A stretch of DNA of 64,000 nt from Cyanobacteria bacterium OH_CBrB_359 (lineage in GTDB: Bacteria > Cyanobacteriota > Vampirovibrionia > Gastranaerophilales > Gastranaerophilaceae), in the NCBI GenBank assembly GCA_023433065.1, contig JAEZET010000006.1, positions 1 through 64,000 on the forward strand, read 5' to 3'. Position numbers and translations under genes: made by a program. The notes beneath the pieces are model-generated. The model had not been told where the DNA came from, searched no databases, and saw only the letters and a list, made by a program, of their open reading frames with translations. Position 1 is the first letter of the stretch. The number at the start of each line of letters is the position of its first letter. This document shows positions 49,054-57,739 of this stretch, piece after piece.

Positions 49054-51138
49054 ATGGCAAGACAGACTCCATTAGAGAGAATACGTAACATCGGTATTGC
49101 AGCGCACATTGACGCAGGTAAAACGACCACAACAGAGCGTATTTTATTCTATACAGGTAAAATTCACAAAATCGGTGAAGTGCATGACGGTGCAGCGGTT
49201 ACAGACTGGATGGATCAGGAAAGAGAAAGAGGTATTACAATAACCTCAGCGGCTGTTACATCATTCTGGGAAAATCATCAGATTAACATAATAGATACTC
49301 CCGGCCACGTTGACTTTACAATCGAAGTTGAACGTTCTTTGCGTGTATTAGACGGTGTTGTAGCTGTATTTTGTGCGGTAGGCGGTGTCCAATCACAATC
49401 TGAAACAGTTTGGAGACAGGCTAACAGATACGAAGTTCCAAGAATGGTATTTGTTAACAAAATGGACAGAATCGGCGCTAACTTTTACAGAGTAGTTGAC
49501 CAAGTTAAAAACAGACTTGGCGCAAACGCTCACCCTATACAGCTTCCAATTGGTGCTGAAGATCAGATGAAAGGTATTATTGACCTAATCGAAATGAAAG
49601 CCCATATGTATAAAAATGACCTTGGAACTGATATAGAAATCACTGATATTCCCGAAGATATGAAGGCAAAGGCTGATGAATACAAATCAGAGCTCGTTGA
49701 AGCCATTTCTGAATTCGATGATGATTTGATGATGAAGTTTATGGAAGGTGAAGAACCAACCGTCGAAGAACTTAAAAAAGTATTAAGAAAAGCGGTTTGT
49801 GACAACAAAATAGTTCCCGTAACTTGCGGTACAGCTTTCAAAAACAAAGGTGTACAAATGCTTTTAGATGCAGTTGTTGACTATATGCCATCACCGTTAG
49901 ACGTTAAAGCCATAGAAGGCGAACTTGAAGATGGTACAAAAGTCACAAAACATTCATCAGATGAAGAACCTTTTGCAGCTTTGGCATTCAAAATAATGAC
50001 AGACCCTTATGTAGGCAGATTAACCTTCTTAAGAGTTTATTCAGGTGTATTAAAATCAGGATCCTACGTCATAAATGCTACAAACGGCAAAAAAGAACGT
50101 ATTTCAAGACTTGTACAAATGCAAGCCGACGACAGAAACGAAATTTCTGAAGTTTATGCAGGTGATATCTGTGCAGCTGTTGGGTTAAAAGATACAACAA
50201 CAGGCGATACTCTTTGTGACGAAAAAAATCCTGTTATATTAGAAAAAATGACATTCCCAACACCTGTAATCAGTGTTGCAATCGAGCCTAAAACAAAAGC
50301 TGATCAAGATAAAATGGGCATTGCTCTTCAAAAACTTGCTGAAGAAGATCCTTCATTCCAAGTTAAAACAGATACAGAAACAGGTCAGACAATCATCTCC
50401 GGTATGGGAGAGCTTCACCTTGAAATTATCGTTGACAGGCTATTGAGAGAATTTAAAGTTGACGCTAACGTAGGTAAGCCACAGGTTGCATACAGAGAAA
50501 CAATCAGAGGTACTGCGGATCAAGAATCTAAGTTCATCAGGCAATCAGGTGGACGTGGTCAATACGGACACGTTAAGGTTAAAATCGAGCCGGCTGAAGA
50601 AAATGCAGGTTTTGTATTCGAAAACAAAATCGTCGGTGGTGCTATTCCGAAGGAATATATCGAACCTTCAAGAAAAGGTATGGAAGAAGCACTTGAGGGC
50701 GGTATCCTTGCAGGATTCCCGGTTATTGACGTTAAGGTTACATTGTACGATGGAACTTATCACGATGTTGACTCTTCTGAAATGGCATTTAAAATCGCAG
50801 GTTCTATGGCGATGAAAGAAGGTGTCAAAAAAGCAAGACCTTGTATACTTGAACCTATGATGAAAGTTGAAATCGAAGTTCCCGAAGAAAATACAGGGGA
50901 CATCATCGGTGACATCTCTTCAAGAAGAGGAAGAATCGAAGGCATGGAAATGATTGAAGGAACAGGTATCCAAAAAGTTAACGCTATCGTTCCTCTTGCA
51001 GAAATGTTCGGTTATGCTACTGATATAAGAAGTAAAACTCAAGGTAGAGGAACTTTCTCAATGGAATTCCTTAAGTATGAACAAGTTCCTGCAAACGTTG
51101 AAACTGAAATCATCGCTAAATCAGGCGCTTCAGCTTAA
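49054..51138 (+). CDS. fusA: Translation elongation factor G
   Basis: A 694-aa ribosomal translocase GTPase. G1 AHIDAGKTTTTERIL, G2/switch I ITSAAVTS, G3 DTPGHVDFTIEVERSLR, G4 NKMDRIGAN, and domain IV stretch RGQYGHVKVKIEPAEENAGF. Usually follows rpsL-rpsG; here it is alone, with trpS divergent upstream. Strong ribosome binding site AAAGGAAAAAG and a long AT-rich leader with two palindromes. Followed by a very strong terminator. Antibiotic fusidic acid targets this protein, and no unusual residue was noted. Confidence 0.98.
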   Translation: MARQTPLERIRNIGIAAHIDAGKTTTTERILFYTGKIHKIGEVHDGAAVTDWMDQERERGITITSAAVTSFWENHQINIIDTPGHVDFTIEVERSLRVLDGVVAVFCAVGGVQSQSETVWRQANRYEVPRMVFVNKMDRIGANFYRVVDQVKNRLGANAHPIQLPIGAEDQMKGIIDLIEMKAHMYKNDLGTDIEITDIPEDMKAKADEYKSELVEAISEFDDDLMMKFMEGEEPTVEELKKVLRKAVCDNKIVPVTCGTAFKNKGVQMLLDAVVDYMPSPLDVKAIEGELEDGTKVTKHSSDEEPFAALAFKIMTDPYVGRLTFLRVYSGVLKSGSYVINATNGKKERISRLVQMQADDRNEISEVYAGDICAAVGLKDTTTGDTLCDEKNPVILEKMTFPTPVISVAIEPKTKADQDKMGIALQKLAEEDPSFQVKTDTETGQTIISGMGELHLEIIVDRLLREFKVDANVGKPQVAYRETIRGTADQESKFIRQSGGRGQYGHVKVKIEPAEENAGFVFENKIVGGAIPKEYIEPSRKGMEEALEGGILAGFPVIDVKVTLYDGTYHDVDSSEMAFKIAGSMAMKEGVKKARPCILEPMMKVEIEVPEENTGDIIGDISSRRGRIEGMEMIEGTGIQKVNAIVPLAEMFGYATDIRSKTQGRGTFSMEFLKYEQVPANVETEIIAKSGASA

Positions 51139-51157
51139 ACGTAAAAATAAAAACTAT

Positions 51158-51187
51158 AAAAGGCGAAGATTAAAATCTTCGCCTTTT
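51158..51187. terminator. Bidirectional terminator after fusA
   Basis: AAAAGGCGAAGAT (51158-51170) pairs perfectly with ATCTTCGCCTTTT (51175-51187) around a TAAA loop. It separates fusA from the convergent 65-aa gene. Confidence 0.92.
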
Positions 51188-51193
51188 GTTTTA

Positions 51194-51391
51194 CTACGCT
51201 TCAAAATCTAGTATGCCAGCCGAACCCTCAGGTGGTGGTGGAGGTGGCGGAGCTTTATGAGTTTTTTGGGCTTCCATTTTTTCTTGTTGCATTTTTTCTA
51301 ATTTTGCTTTTTCCTCAGGTGTCAGCTCTTTTTGTCCTATAACTGGAACTTGTCCTAAAGCACGGCCAGCACCATTAATTGAGTCAACCAT
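51194..51391 (-). CDS. Small proline-tract protein
   Basis: A 65-aa protein of unknown function. It starts MVDSINGAGRALGQVPVIG, has an acidic/basic helix (LTPEEKAKLEKMQQEKMEAQ) and then a run of seven prolines before a C-terminal GSAGILDFEA. A TGGAGGAAAT ribosome binding site is near-ideal, which together with the strong shared terminator indicates a real and well-translated gene. A run of prolines would require EF-P for efficient translation. Similar short proteins beginning with an MxxSI-type stretch recur in this genome. Confidence 0.65.
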   Translation of the reverse strand: MVDSINGAGRALGQVPVIGQKELTPEEKAKLEKMQQEKMEAQKTHKAPPPPPPPEGSAGILDFEA

Positions 51392-51510
51392 TTTATTTCC
51401 TCCAAAAATTTAAAAAGATTATTAACTTACCTCTATATAAAGTTTTTTTTTAAAAAAAAAGTGCTAAAATGTAACATTTGTAAAAAAATGGATTTTTAAC
51501 CCTATCATTT

Positions 51511-51516
51511 TATAAT
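51511..51516 (+). promoter_or_regulatory. -10 box of ruvC, leaderless geometry
   Basis: TATAAT, six bases, then ATG at 51523 with no ribosome binding site between. The -35 region is not convincing. Confidence 0.5.
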
Positions 51517-51522
51517 TAAAAA

Positions 51523-52008
51523 ATGAGAATTATGGGAATAGACCCGGGAATGGCAATTGTCGGGTATTGTATAATAGATATAGAAAATGACGAAAATATT
51601 TTAGTCGCTTCGGGCTCGATTCAAACCTGCAAAACCAAAAGTGAACCTGCCAGACTTCTTGAAATAAACAGTGATATTTTAACTTTAATAGAAAAATTTA
51701 AGCCTGATGTTGCAAGTATAGAAAAACTTTTTTTCTTTAAAAACGCAAAAACAGTTATGCCTGTAGCTCAAGCACGAGGTGTAATTTTGCTTGCTTTGGA
51801 GAAAAATAATATCCCAACTTATGAATATACTCCAATGGTTGTAAAACAAACAATAACAGGCTATGGACGAGCATCAAAGGAAGAAATAGGAAATATGGTC
51901 GAACATTTAATCAAGTACGAAAGATTACCCAAACTTGATGATACTTTAGACGCAATAGCTATTGCCCTTTGCCATGCAAGAAGTATACTTAATATATGTA
52001 GTGTTTAA
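51523..52008 (+). CDS. ruvC: Holliday junction resolvase RuvC
   Basis: A 161-aa RNase H-fold endonuclease that cuts four-way DNA junctions with RuvAB. The N-terminal GIDPGMAIVGYCI carries D7, ASIEKLFFFKNAKT carries E67, and LDDTLDAIAIALCHA carries the C-terminal carboxylates D139/D140/D143. Normal length. No ruvA or ruvB adjacent. Its mRNA appears leaderless. A 155-aa membrane-protein gene follows after 21 bases and mtnA after that, so the three may be co-transcribed. Confidence 0.95.
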   Translation: MRIMGIDPGMAIVGYCIIDIENDENILVASGSIQTCKTKSEPARLLEINSDILTLIEKFKPDVASIEKLFFFKNAKTVMPVAQARGVILLALEKNNIPTYEYTPMVVKQTITGYGRASKEEIGNMVEHLIKYERLPKLDDTLDAIAIALCHARSILNICSV

Positions 52009-52029
52009 TCTGTTATTTAAGGAGAAAAT

Positions 52030-52497
52030 ATGAACCAACTTTTAATAAAGCAAACATGTGTATTGTCCCTTATATTAGGTGCAATGCTTGGCGTAATAAC
52101 GATTATCCCTTTCATTGGAGCATTTTCCTTTCTTACACTTATGTTTGTGGCATCAAGTATTGTTCTGATATATATGAAAAAAAATAACATGATTGGTAAA
52201 TTAATCCCTAAAGATGGAGCATTATTGGGTTCAATCATAGGATTTACTTCTTTTATCGGTTTTTCAATCAGTTTTATTCCCCTGGCTACAATAATAGGAT
52301 TATTTTATAAAGGTTCATATTACCTTGGAATAAGCATGCTTTTTAGAATCGGTTTTTTTGTTATGATTATGATGGTAGTATTTGTAGCAATGTTAAGTGC
52401 ACTTATGAATGCATTTTCAGGATTGGCAACTGTTTATATTTATTCTCAAATGCTTAATACAGAAGAAAGTAATGCAACATTCACAATAGATAACTAA
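52030..52497 (+). CDS. Small integral membrane protein
   Basis: A 155-aa hydrophobic protein with four predicted helices (residues ~8-28, 33-48, 65-92, 103-140). Nothing in its sequence matches a family I recognise, although four-helix DUF4199-like proteins look similar. AAGGAG ribosome binding site at good spacing. It sits between ruvC and mtnA with short gaps. Function unknown. Confidence 0.65.
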   Translation: MNQLLIKQTCVLSLILGAMLGVITIIPFIGAFSFLTLMFVASSIVLIYMKKNNMIGKLIPKDGALLGSIIGFTSFIGFSISFIPLATIIGLFYKGSYYLGISMLFRIGFFVMIMMVVFVAMLSALMNAFSGLATVYIYSQMLNTEESNATFTIDN

Positions 52498-52508
52498 GTA
52501 AGGTAAAA

Positions 52509-53570
52509 ATGACTTTTGAATCAAAAATCAAAACTATAGAATGGGTAGATAATCACTCAAGGATGATAGACCAGACTGTTCTTCCTTATGAGTTTAAAAC
52601 GGTTGATATTAAAACTGCAGAAGAAATGTATGCCGCAATCAAAAATATGATTATAAGAGGAGCACCTGCAATAGGTATAGCAGGCGCCCATGGGGTTGCC
52701 CTTGCTGCAATTGAACTGTCAAACATAATAACAAACAGAGAAGAATTTAATAAAAAGTTAAAAGAAAAAGCCGAGTACCTCAAAAGTTCAAGACCAACTG
52801 CAGTAAACCTTCAATGGGCGGTGGATAAACTTATGCAAAAGGCGATTGAGAACAATGATTTATCAACAAAACAAACTGCGGAAATACTCAAAAATTATGC
52901 AATTCAATTAGAAAACGAAGATATTGAAATTAATAAAAAAATCGGTGAATTCGGCTCCAAAGTTGTAAAAAAAGGAGCAACTATCCTGACTCATTGTAAT
53001 GCGGGAGCATTAGCAACTGTAGGATATGGAACAGCTCTTGGAGTTGTCCGCTCTGCTTTTGAAAAAGACCCTTCAATAAAAGTTTTCGCGGATGAAACAA
53101 GACCAAGACAGCAAGGCGCAAGACTCACAACCTTTGAACTTACTATGGATAATATCCCTACAACTCTCATAACAGATGGCATGTGCTCATACTTTATGGA
53201 AAAAGGATTGATTGACATGGTAGTGGTAGGAGCAGACAGAATTGCCTCAAATGGCGATACAGCAAATAAAATAGGCACTTATACTGTCGCTATAGCAGCT
53301 AAATACCATAATATCCCGTTTTATATAGCTGCCCCTCTTTCAACCATCGATGTTAACATCCAATCAGGAAAAGAAATACCCATAGAAGAGCGCTCGCATG
53401 ATGAAGTAACACAAATTAACGGGGATTGGATTTGTGCTAAAGAAGTAAACATAATAAATCCCGGGTTTGATGTTACACCAAATGAGCTTATAACAGGTAT
53501 TATAACCGAAAAAGGCATCTTATATCCTGACTACCAAAATTCGATAAAAGCTGCTTTTGGTATTATTTAA
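52509..53570 (+). CDS. mtnA: S-methyl-5-thioribose-1-phosphate isomerase
   Basis: A 353-aa isomerase of the methionine salvage pathway, converting methylthioribose-1-phosphate to methylthioribulose-1-phosphate. Signature stretches: MIIRGAPAIGIAGAHG, CNAGALATVGYGTALGVVR (catalytic Cys), DETRPRQQGARLT and VVGADRIASNGDTANKIGTY (catalytic Asp). Closely related eIF2B-like ribose isomerases are the main alternative, but length and motifs favour MtnA. Other mtn genes are not present here. Ends eight bases into the convergent tyrA gene. Confidence 0.93.
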   Translation: MTFESKIKTIEWVDNHSRMIDQTVLPYEFKTVDIKTAEEMYAAIKNMIIRGAPAIGIAGAHGVALAAIELSNIITNREEFNKKLKEKAEYLKSSRPTAVNLQWAVDKLMQKAIENNDLSTKQTAEILKNYAIQLENEDIEINKKIGEFGSKVVKKGATILTHCNAGALATVGYGTALGVVRSAFEKDPSIKVFADETRPRQQGARLTTFELTMDNIPTTLITDGMCSYFMEKGLIDMVVVGADRIASNGDTANKIGTYTVAIAAKYHNIPFYIAAPLSTIDVNIQSGKEIPIEERSHDEVTQINGDWICAKEVNIINPGFDVTPNELITGIITEKGILYPDYQNSIKAAFGII

Positions 53571-54375
53571 GGATATTTTTGCCATCATTTGAATACATTT
53601 TAGCTCTCTGATAGCTAATAGAAGATATAAATTCTTTATAATTTTTATCTTGCAGGTCATTTAAGGATTCAAACAGCTTATCACAAGCTATAGCAATGTT
53701 TTTTCCATTATAACTCATCATATCAGCAGCTAACTGGGTATTTGTCATTGCAAGTCTTGTCATGTCACGAAATCCGCTCGATGCAAGCTTAAGCGCCAAA
53801 TCATTATCCTTAACTGCGTTATAAAGACCCTGCGCAACTAACATCGGCATGTGGCTTATCATTGCGACAGCCAAATCATGTTCTTTAGCTTGCGTAATAA
53901 GAGTCTCAGCACCTGTCAAATTAATAACCGAAATTAATTGCTTAATATCATTTTTATTTGTATTTTCAAAAGGAGTCAAAACCCATTTTGCACCTATGAA
54001 AAGTTCTTTGAATGAGGCATCAAAGCCTTCGTTTTCAGTGCCTGCCATTGGATGAGAACCTATAAATGAATAGGGGCGTTTCTTTTGCATAACAAATTCT
54101 TTTACACTCGCAACATCGCTCACTATGCAATTTTCAGAAACAATGTTTTCTAATTCATCAAGTATTTCAAGTGTTTTAGATATAGGAACACAAACAAAAA
54201 CCAAATCACAGTTGCTTAAAATTGTCATTTGATTTGAAACAAAACCTGCATATATCTTAGCTTTTTTGATAGTATCAGAGTTAGAACTCACTACAAAAAG
54301 TTCATGTCCTTTTCCTGACAAGACTTTCAAAAGAGAGCCGCCTATTAATCCAAGTCCTATTATTCCGATTTTCAT
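53563..54375 (-). CDS. tyrA: Prephenate/arogenate dehydrogenase
   Basis: About 270 aa from ATG 54375 (MKIGIIGLGLIGGSLLK), whose Rossmann glycines are clear; a frame to 54411 adds 12 residues that do not match the family. FVCVPISKTLEIL, SFIGSHPMAGTENEGFDA and AVAMISHMPMLVAQGL are the substrate-binding and catalytic stretches. NAD(P)-dependent oxidative decarboxylation leads to tyrosine. A full-length chorismate mutase domain is absent. Linked to a DAHP synthase further right only at distance. Whether prephenate or arogenate is used is undetermined. Confidence 0.9.
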   Translation of the reverse strand: MKIGIIGLGLIGGSLLKVLSGKGHELFVVSSNSDTIKKAKIYAGFVSNQMTILSNCDLVFVCVPISKTLEILDELENIVSENCIVSDVASVKEFVMQKKRPYSFIGSHPMAGTENEGFDASFKELFIGAKWVLTPFENTNKNDIKQLISVINLTGAETLITQAKEHDLAVAMISHMPMLVAQGLYNAVKDNDLALKLASSGFRDMTRLAMTNTQLAADMMSYNGKNIAIACDKLFESLNDLQDKNYKEFISSISYQRAKMYSNDGKNILK

Positions 54376-54523
54376 TTGAATTCTTTTTCCCTTGTTATCT
54401 AATTTTAGCAACCTAAAGACCTTTTGTAAAAAAGTATTAACAAATATTCATAAATTTGCGTAGTATACAAATTTATGTAATAATCAAATCAGATTAATAG
54501 TCTAACCATTCCTTTCTTGACTT

Positions 54524-54550
54524 ATGCGGTTTCAAACCGCATTTTATTTT
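54524..54550 (+). terminator. Hairpin with T-tract in the tyrA/adh spacer
   Basis: ATGCGGTT (54524-54531) and AACCGCAT (54535-54542) pair around TCA and are followed by TTTATTTT on the plus strand. No rightward gene ends here (mtnA stops at 53570), so its host transcript is unclear. Confidence 0.55.
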
Positions 54551-54557
54551 ATCTGTT

Positions 54558-55718
54558 TTATTTATAAGCTTTCATTAAAATGTTATAAATATCACCTAGG
54601 TTAAGCTTAACTTCCATAAAGTCAAATAAAAAGCCCATTGTATCAATTGTATTTTGAGCAATGTCAAAGAGCTGCTCTTTTACAAATCCGTATTTAGAAA
54701 GAGTTTCACCTGCAAGATTTGCTTCAAAAATTAGCCTTTTAAATTCTTTCACAAAATCATAATGGCTTTGAGAATGGGGATTCATAGCTATTGCCAGATT
54801 ATAAAAGCGTGTTGGGTTAGAATCAATTATATATTCAAAAAATGCAGGTCCTATTATAGCAAGACCAACACCATGAGGGAGTTTGTCGTTATAAGCACTC
54901 AGGGCATGCTCAATAGAATGGTTGCCTATACAGCAGGAATAAGTCTCACAAAGCCCGGCTGCTGTGCTTGCCCAGGCAAGTTTTTCCCTTGCTTTTATAT
55001 CATGCGGCTTATTTATTGCTGTTGCAAGATTTGCGGAAATATATTTTACCGCTTCCAATGCAAGCATATCACTTATTGGCTGTGCTATATTCGCAAGATA
55101 AGCCTCCACAGCATGCGAAAATGCATCTATACCGGTATAAGCAGTGACATAAGGAGGAACGGATGTCATAAGTTCAGGGTCAACGATTGAAACACAAGGG
55201 AAAGTGTCTTCTATACCAAATCCGATTTTTTCATGGGTATCCGGTTTTGTTATAACCGTCCAAGGGTCAGCCTCTGTCCCTGTCCCCGCTGTTGTAGGAA
55301 TCGCTATTATCGAAAGCGGTTTATTTTCAACCTGTTTTTTGCCGCCTGAACCCGAGAGCATATAATCCCAGTAATTTCCTTCATTAGTAGCCATAATGGC
55401 TATGCTCTTTGCAGCATCTATTGAACTGCCTCCGCCAAGACCAATCACAAAATCACAACTGTGTTCTTTTGCAAATGCAGCACCTTCCATAACTGTATCT
55501 AACACAGGATTGGACTGAATCTTGTCAAAAACGGCACTTTCTGCTCCCTGTTTATTCAATAAAGATATAACCCTTTCCAAATAGCCGTTCTTTCGCATTG
55601 AATTGCCGGAGCTTATGACTATTAAAGCTTTTTTACCGGGAAGCTCAATATTCCCCAGTTGTTTTAATTCTCCTGACCCAAAATAAATTTTTGTAGGCAT
55701 ATAAATTTGAAACTTCAT
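54558..55718 (-). CDS. Iron-containing alcohol dehydrogenase
   Basis: About 386 aa from ATG 55718 (MKFQIYMPTKIYFG), which follows AAAGGAG; a longer frame to 55790 lacks this. Fe-ADH motifs: VIGLGGGSSIDAAKSIAI for NAD(P) binding, TAGTGTEADPWTVI, DAFSHAVEAYLA and GNHSIEHALSAYNDKLPHG with metal-binding His. Oxidoreductase for alcohols or aldehydes such as butanol or lactaldehyde; specificity unknown. In a hydrogen-evolving fermenter it may serve as an electron sink. Monocistronic. Confidence 0.92.
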   Translation of the reverse strand: MKFQIYMPTKIYFGSGELKQLGNIELPGKKALIVISSGNSMRKNGYLERVISLLNKQGAESAVFDKIQSNPVLDTVMEGAAFAKEHSCDFVIGLGGGSSIDAAKSIAIMATNEGNYWDYMLSGSGGKKQVENKPLSIIAIPTTAGTGTEADPWTVITKPDTHEKIGFGIEDTFPCVSIVDPELMTSVPPYVTAYTGIDAFSHAVEAYLANIAQPISDMLALEAVKYISANLATAINKPHDIKAREKLAWASTAAGLCETYSCCIGNHSIEHALSAYNDKLPHGVGLAIIGPAFFEYIIDSNPTRFYNLAIAMNPHSQSHYDFVKEFKRLIFEANLAGETLSKYGFVKEQLFDIAQNTIDTMGFLFDFMEVKLNLGDIYNILMKAYK

Positions 55719-55794
55719 TAAAAACTCCTTTCCAACCTTTAAATTAATATTATTTCCAAAATAGCAAATGTCAATTAAGCCAAAAGGCAATAAT

Positions 55795-56466
55795 CTAGGG
55801 CAAAGCCTTTATAATTTCAACACAGGTGTCAGCAATCTGCCTTTCAAATTTTATATCTTTTGCTGACCAAAAAAATTTTTTAGACCACCAAAAATGTTTA
55901 TACAACTTTGAAGGATACGCCAATTTTAATACTATAATATTTTTATTATCAGATTTAATGATACCGTCAGGGTCAATCACCAGTAGCCTAAAAGTCTTAT
56001 CCCCTCTAAATTTTGTAAGTTCTTTATAAACATTTTCAATATCTTCACAATCTCCTACAAGCTGCACAAATAGTATAGGAGTTTTGTCTTCAATACATTT
56101 TTTGAAATTTTCTATTCGCCTTGAATAAATTGTTATTAGTTTTGATTTATCATTTTTGCCAAGTGACTTTTCATGCACAAACTTAATCAAATCAGGCGAT
56201 TTATACCAGAATTTTTTTCTCCATGGTAAAAATTTATTGCTATAAAATTCCAGATTCTCAAAAAAACTACCAAATTGTTCTTCCAAGCATTTTGTTATCT
56301 CAAATGTTTCATAAACAGCAAAATCAAAAGGCATAGAGAGCTCTCCCTGAGCTTTTGAAGGCTTTAATCCCCATCTTGTAAGAATTGTTCTTGGAAAACA
56401 ATTAAAACCCAAAGAAACAATCTTATAGTCTTTATCTTTTATTTCAGAAAGTCTTTCATACTGCAT
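55795..56466 (-). CDS. DUF1796 putative papain-like peptidase
   Basis: A 223-aa protein with the DUF1796 pattern: SLGFNCFPRTILTRWGL near the N-terminus (Cys24 region), PFDFAVYETFEI, and later LVIDPDGIIKSDNK. The family is predicted to be cysteine peptidase-like with Cys and His/Asp residues, but none is proven. No signal peptide. Its promoter has TTGATT, 17 bp, TATTAT and six bases before the ATG, so the mRNA is probably leaderless. Four bases separate its end from the longest Fe-ADH frame. Confidence 0.75.
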   Translation of the reverse strand: MQYERLSEIKDKDYKIVSLGFNCFPRTILTRWGLKPSKAQGELSMPFDFAVYETFEITKCLEEQFGSFFENLEFYSNKFLPWRKKFWYKSPDLIKFVHEKSLGKNDKSKLITIYSRRIENFKKCIEDKTPILFVQLVGDCEDIENVYKELTKFRGDKTFRLLVIDPDGIIKSDNKNIIVLKLAYPSKLYKHFWWSKKFFWSAKDIKFERQIADTCVEIIKALP

Positions 56467-56472
56467 TATTTA

Positions 56473-56501
56473 ATAATAGAAAAATTTGTTAAAATAATCA
56501 A
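56473..56501 (-). promoter_or_regulatory. Promoter of the DUF1796 gene, leaderless geometry
   Basis: Minus strand TTGATT (56496-56501), 17-bp spacer, TATTAT (56473-56478), then six bases before the ATG at 56466. Confidence 0.55.
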
Positions 56502-56521
56502 TGTTATAAATCTAATTAACA

Positions 56522-56550
56522 AAAAAACCGGACTGGTCGACCGGTTTTTT
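56522..56550. terminator. Bidirectional terminator
   Basis: AAAAAACCGG (56522-56531) pairs with CCGGTTTTTT (56541-56550), loop of nine. It closes the leftward coaD unit. Confidence 0.85.
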
Positions 56551-56571
56551 AAAAATATTTATTCAGCAGGA

Positions 56572-57150
56572 TTATTCGACAACATATTTTTCATATTCCT
56601 GATATTGTGCTGCTGTTGAAGCATAATTTTCTGCTTTTTGCTTTTCAAGATAAGTCTGACCGTTTCTGACAATCTGCTGAAGCTGATTTAAATCGACATC
56701 AAGATTGTTTAAGATTTGTTCAGCGTAGTTTTCAGCACCTTCTTTTATTTTAGCGGCTTCCTGAAGAGCTTGAAGCTTAATTTCTTCAGCTTCCTTGCTT
56801 GCCTGATTTTTAATTTCGTCACAGTCATTGATAACCTGTTCTCTTATTTTAGAAGCTTCTTGTTGAACAGCTCTTAAAAGCTCGGACTCGCTTAAAACCC
56901 TCGCGGCTTCATTTTGAGAATCGTTTATAATTCTTTCTGCCCTGTTTTGAGCTTCTGTAAATATTTCATCACGTCTTCTTAAAATCAATTCCGCTTCTTT
57001 TATATCTTCAGGGATTGAAGCATCAATTCTATCGAGCAAAGCTTCCATCTCAGCACTTCTTATAACAACGAATCCCGCCAGAATATGAAGACCGTTCTCT
57101 AATAAGAAATTTGCTTTTCCTAATAGTTCTTTTATGCGAAGCTGTGTCAT
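56572..57150 (-). CDS. Coiled-coil DivIVA/F0 b-like protein
   Basis: A 192-aa protein dominated by a coiled coil (residues ~50-175) rich in Ala, Glu, Lys and Gln with ~11/15-residue periodicity (AEAQNRAERIINDSQNEAAR, ASKEAEEIKLQALQEAAKIK). This pattern is shared by DivIVA C-terminal and ATP synthase b-subunit-like proteins. The N-terminus (MTQLRIKELLGKANFLLE) is short and has no membrane helix. It follows coaD by 16 bases. A role in cell division or envelope organisation is inference. Confidence 0.65.
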   Translation of the reverse strand: MTQLRIKELLGKANFLLENGLHILAGFVVIRSAEMEALLDRIDASIPEDIKEAELILRRRDEIFTEAQNRAERIINDSQNEAARVLSESELLRAVQQEASKIREQVINDCDEIKNQASKEAEEIKLQALQEAAKIKEGAENYAEQILNNLDVDLNQLQQIVRNGQTYLEKQKAENYASTAAQYQEYEKYVVE

Positions 57151-57166
57151 AATTCTATACCTTTCC

Positions 57167-57640
57167 TTATAATTTTTCTTTTAAATATTCTGCTACCGGA
57201 GGAGGAACAAACTTTGATACATCGCCGTTCATCTTTGCAATTTCTTTTATTGTGCTTGATGATATAAAGTTATACTTTGGCTTTGTAATCAGGAAGACTG
57301 TATTAATATCGGGGTCTAAGGCATGATTTGTTTGAGAAAGCTGCATTTCATATTCAAAATCAGATACCGCTCTTAATCCTCTTATTAATATATTTGCTCC
57401 TTTTTTTCTTGCATATTCGATTGTTAAGCCGTCAAAACTGTCTACCTCAACATTCGGAATATCATGACAGGATTTTTCGATAAGCATTAACCTGTCTTCA
57501 ATCGGCAAAAATGATTTCTTGGCATTATTTACAAGGACTGCAATTATTACCTTGTCGAATATACCTGCTGCTCTTTTTAGAACATCCAGGTGCCCTTTCG
57601 TAATTGGGTCAAAGCTTCCCGGGTATATTGCGATTTTCAA
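57167..57640 (-). CDS. coaD: Phosphopantetheine adenylyltransferase
   Basis: A 157-aa nucleotidyltransferase, penultimate step of coenzyme A synthesis. N-terminal IAIYPGSFDPITKGHLDVLK with the T/HxGH motif, central LIRGLRAVSDFEYEMQLSQ and C-terminal FISSSTIKEIA (ISSS/T-loop) are complete. Start is TTG 57640 after AGAAGG. A TTGTGAT half-site like the hydrogenase operator lies upstream. Translationally close to the coiled-coil gene downstream. Confidence 0.95.
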   Translation of the reverse strand: MKIAIYPGSFDPITKGHLDVLKRAAGIFDKVIIAVLVNNAKKSFLPIEDRLMLIEKSCHDIPNVEVDSFDGLTIEYARKKGANILIRGLRAVSDFEYEMQLSQTNHALDPDINTVFLITKPKYNFISSSTIKEIAKMNGDVSKFVPPPVAEYLKEKL

Positions 57641-57739
57641 CTTTTTTGCCTTCTTGAACTAAGTACATGTTATCACAATATAATTATATTTTAACCTGAT
57701 TAAAAAAATTATTGCGAAATTGTAAATAATCACAAATGT

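Noticed and set aside
54524..54550. Hairpin as evidence of a small RNA in the tyrA/adh spacer
   Set aside because: No convincing promoter for a rightward transcript was found; only the hairpin with T-tract is supported.
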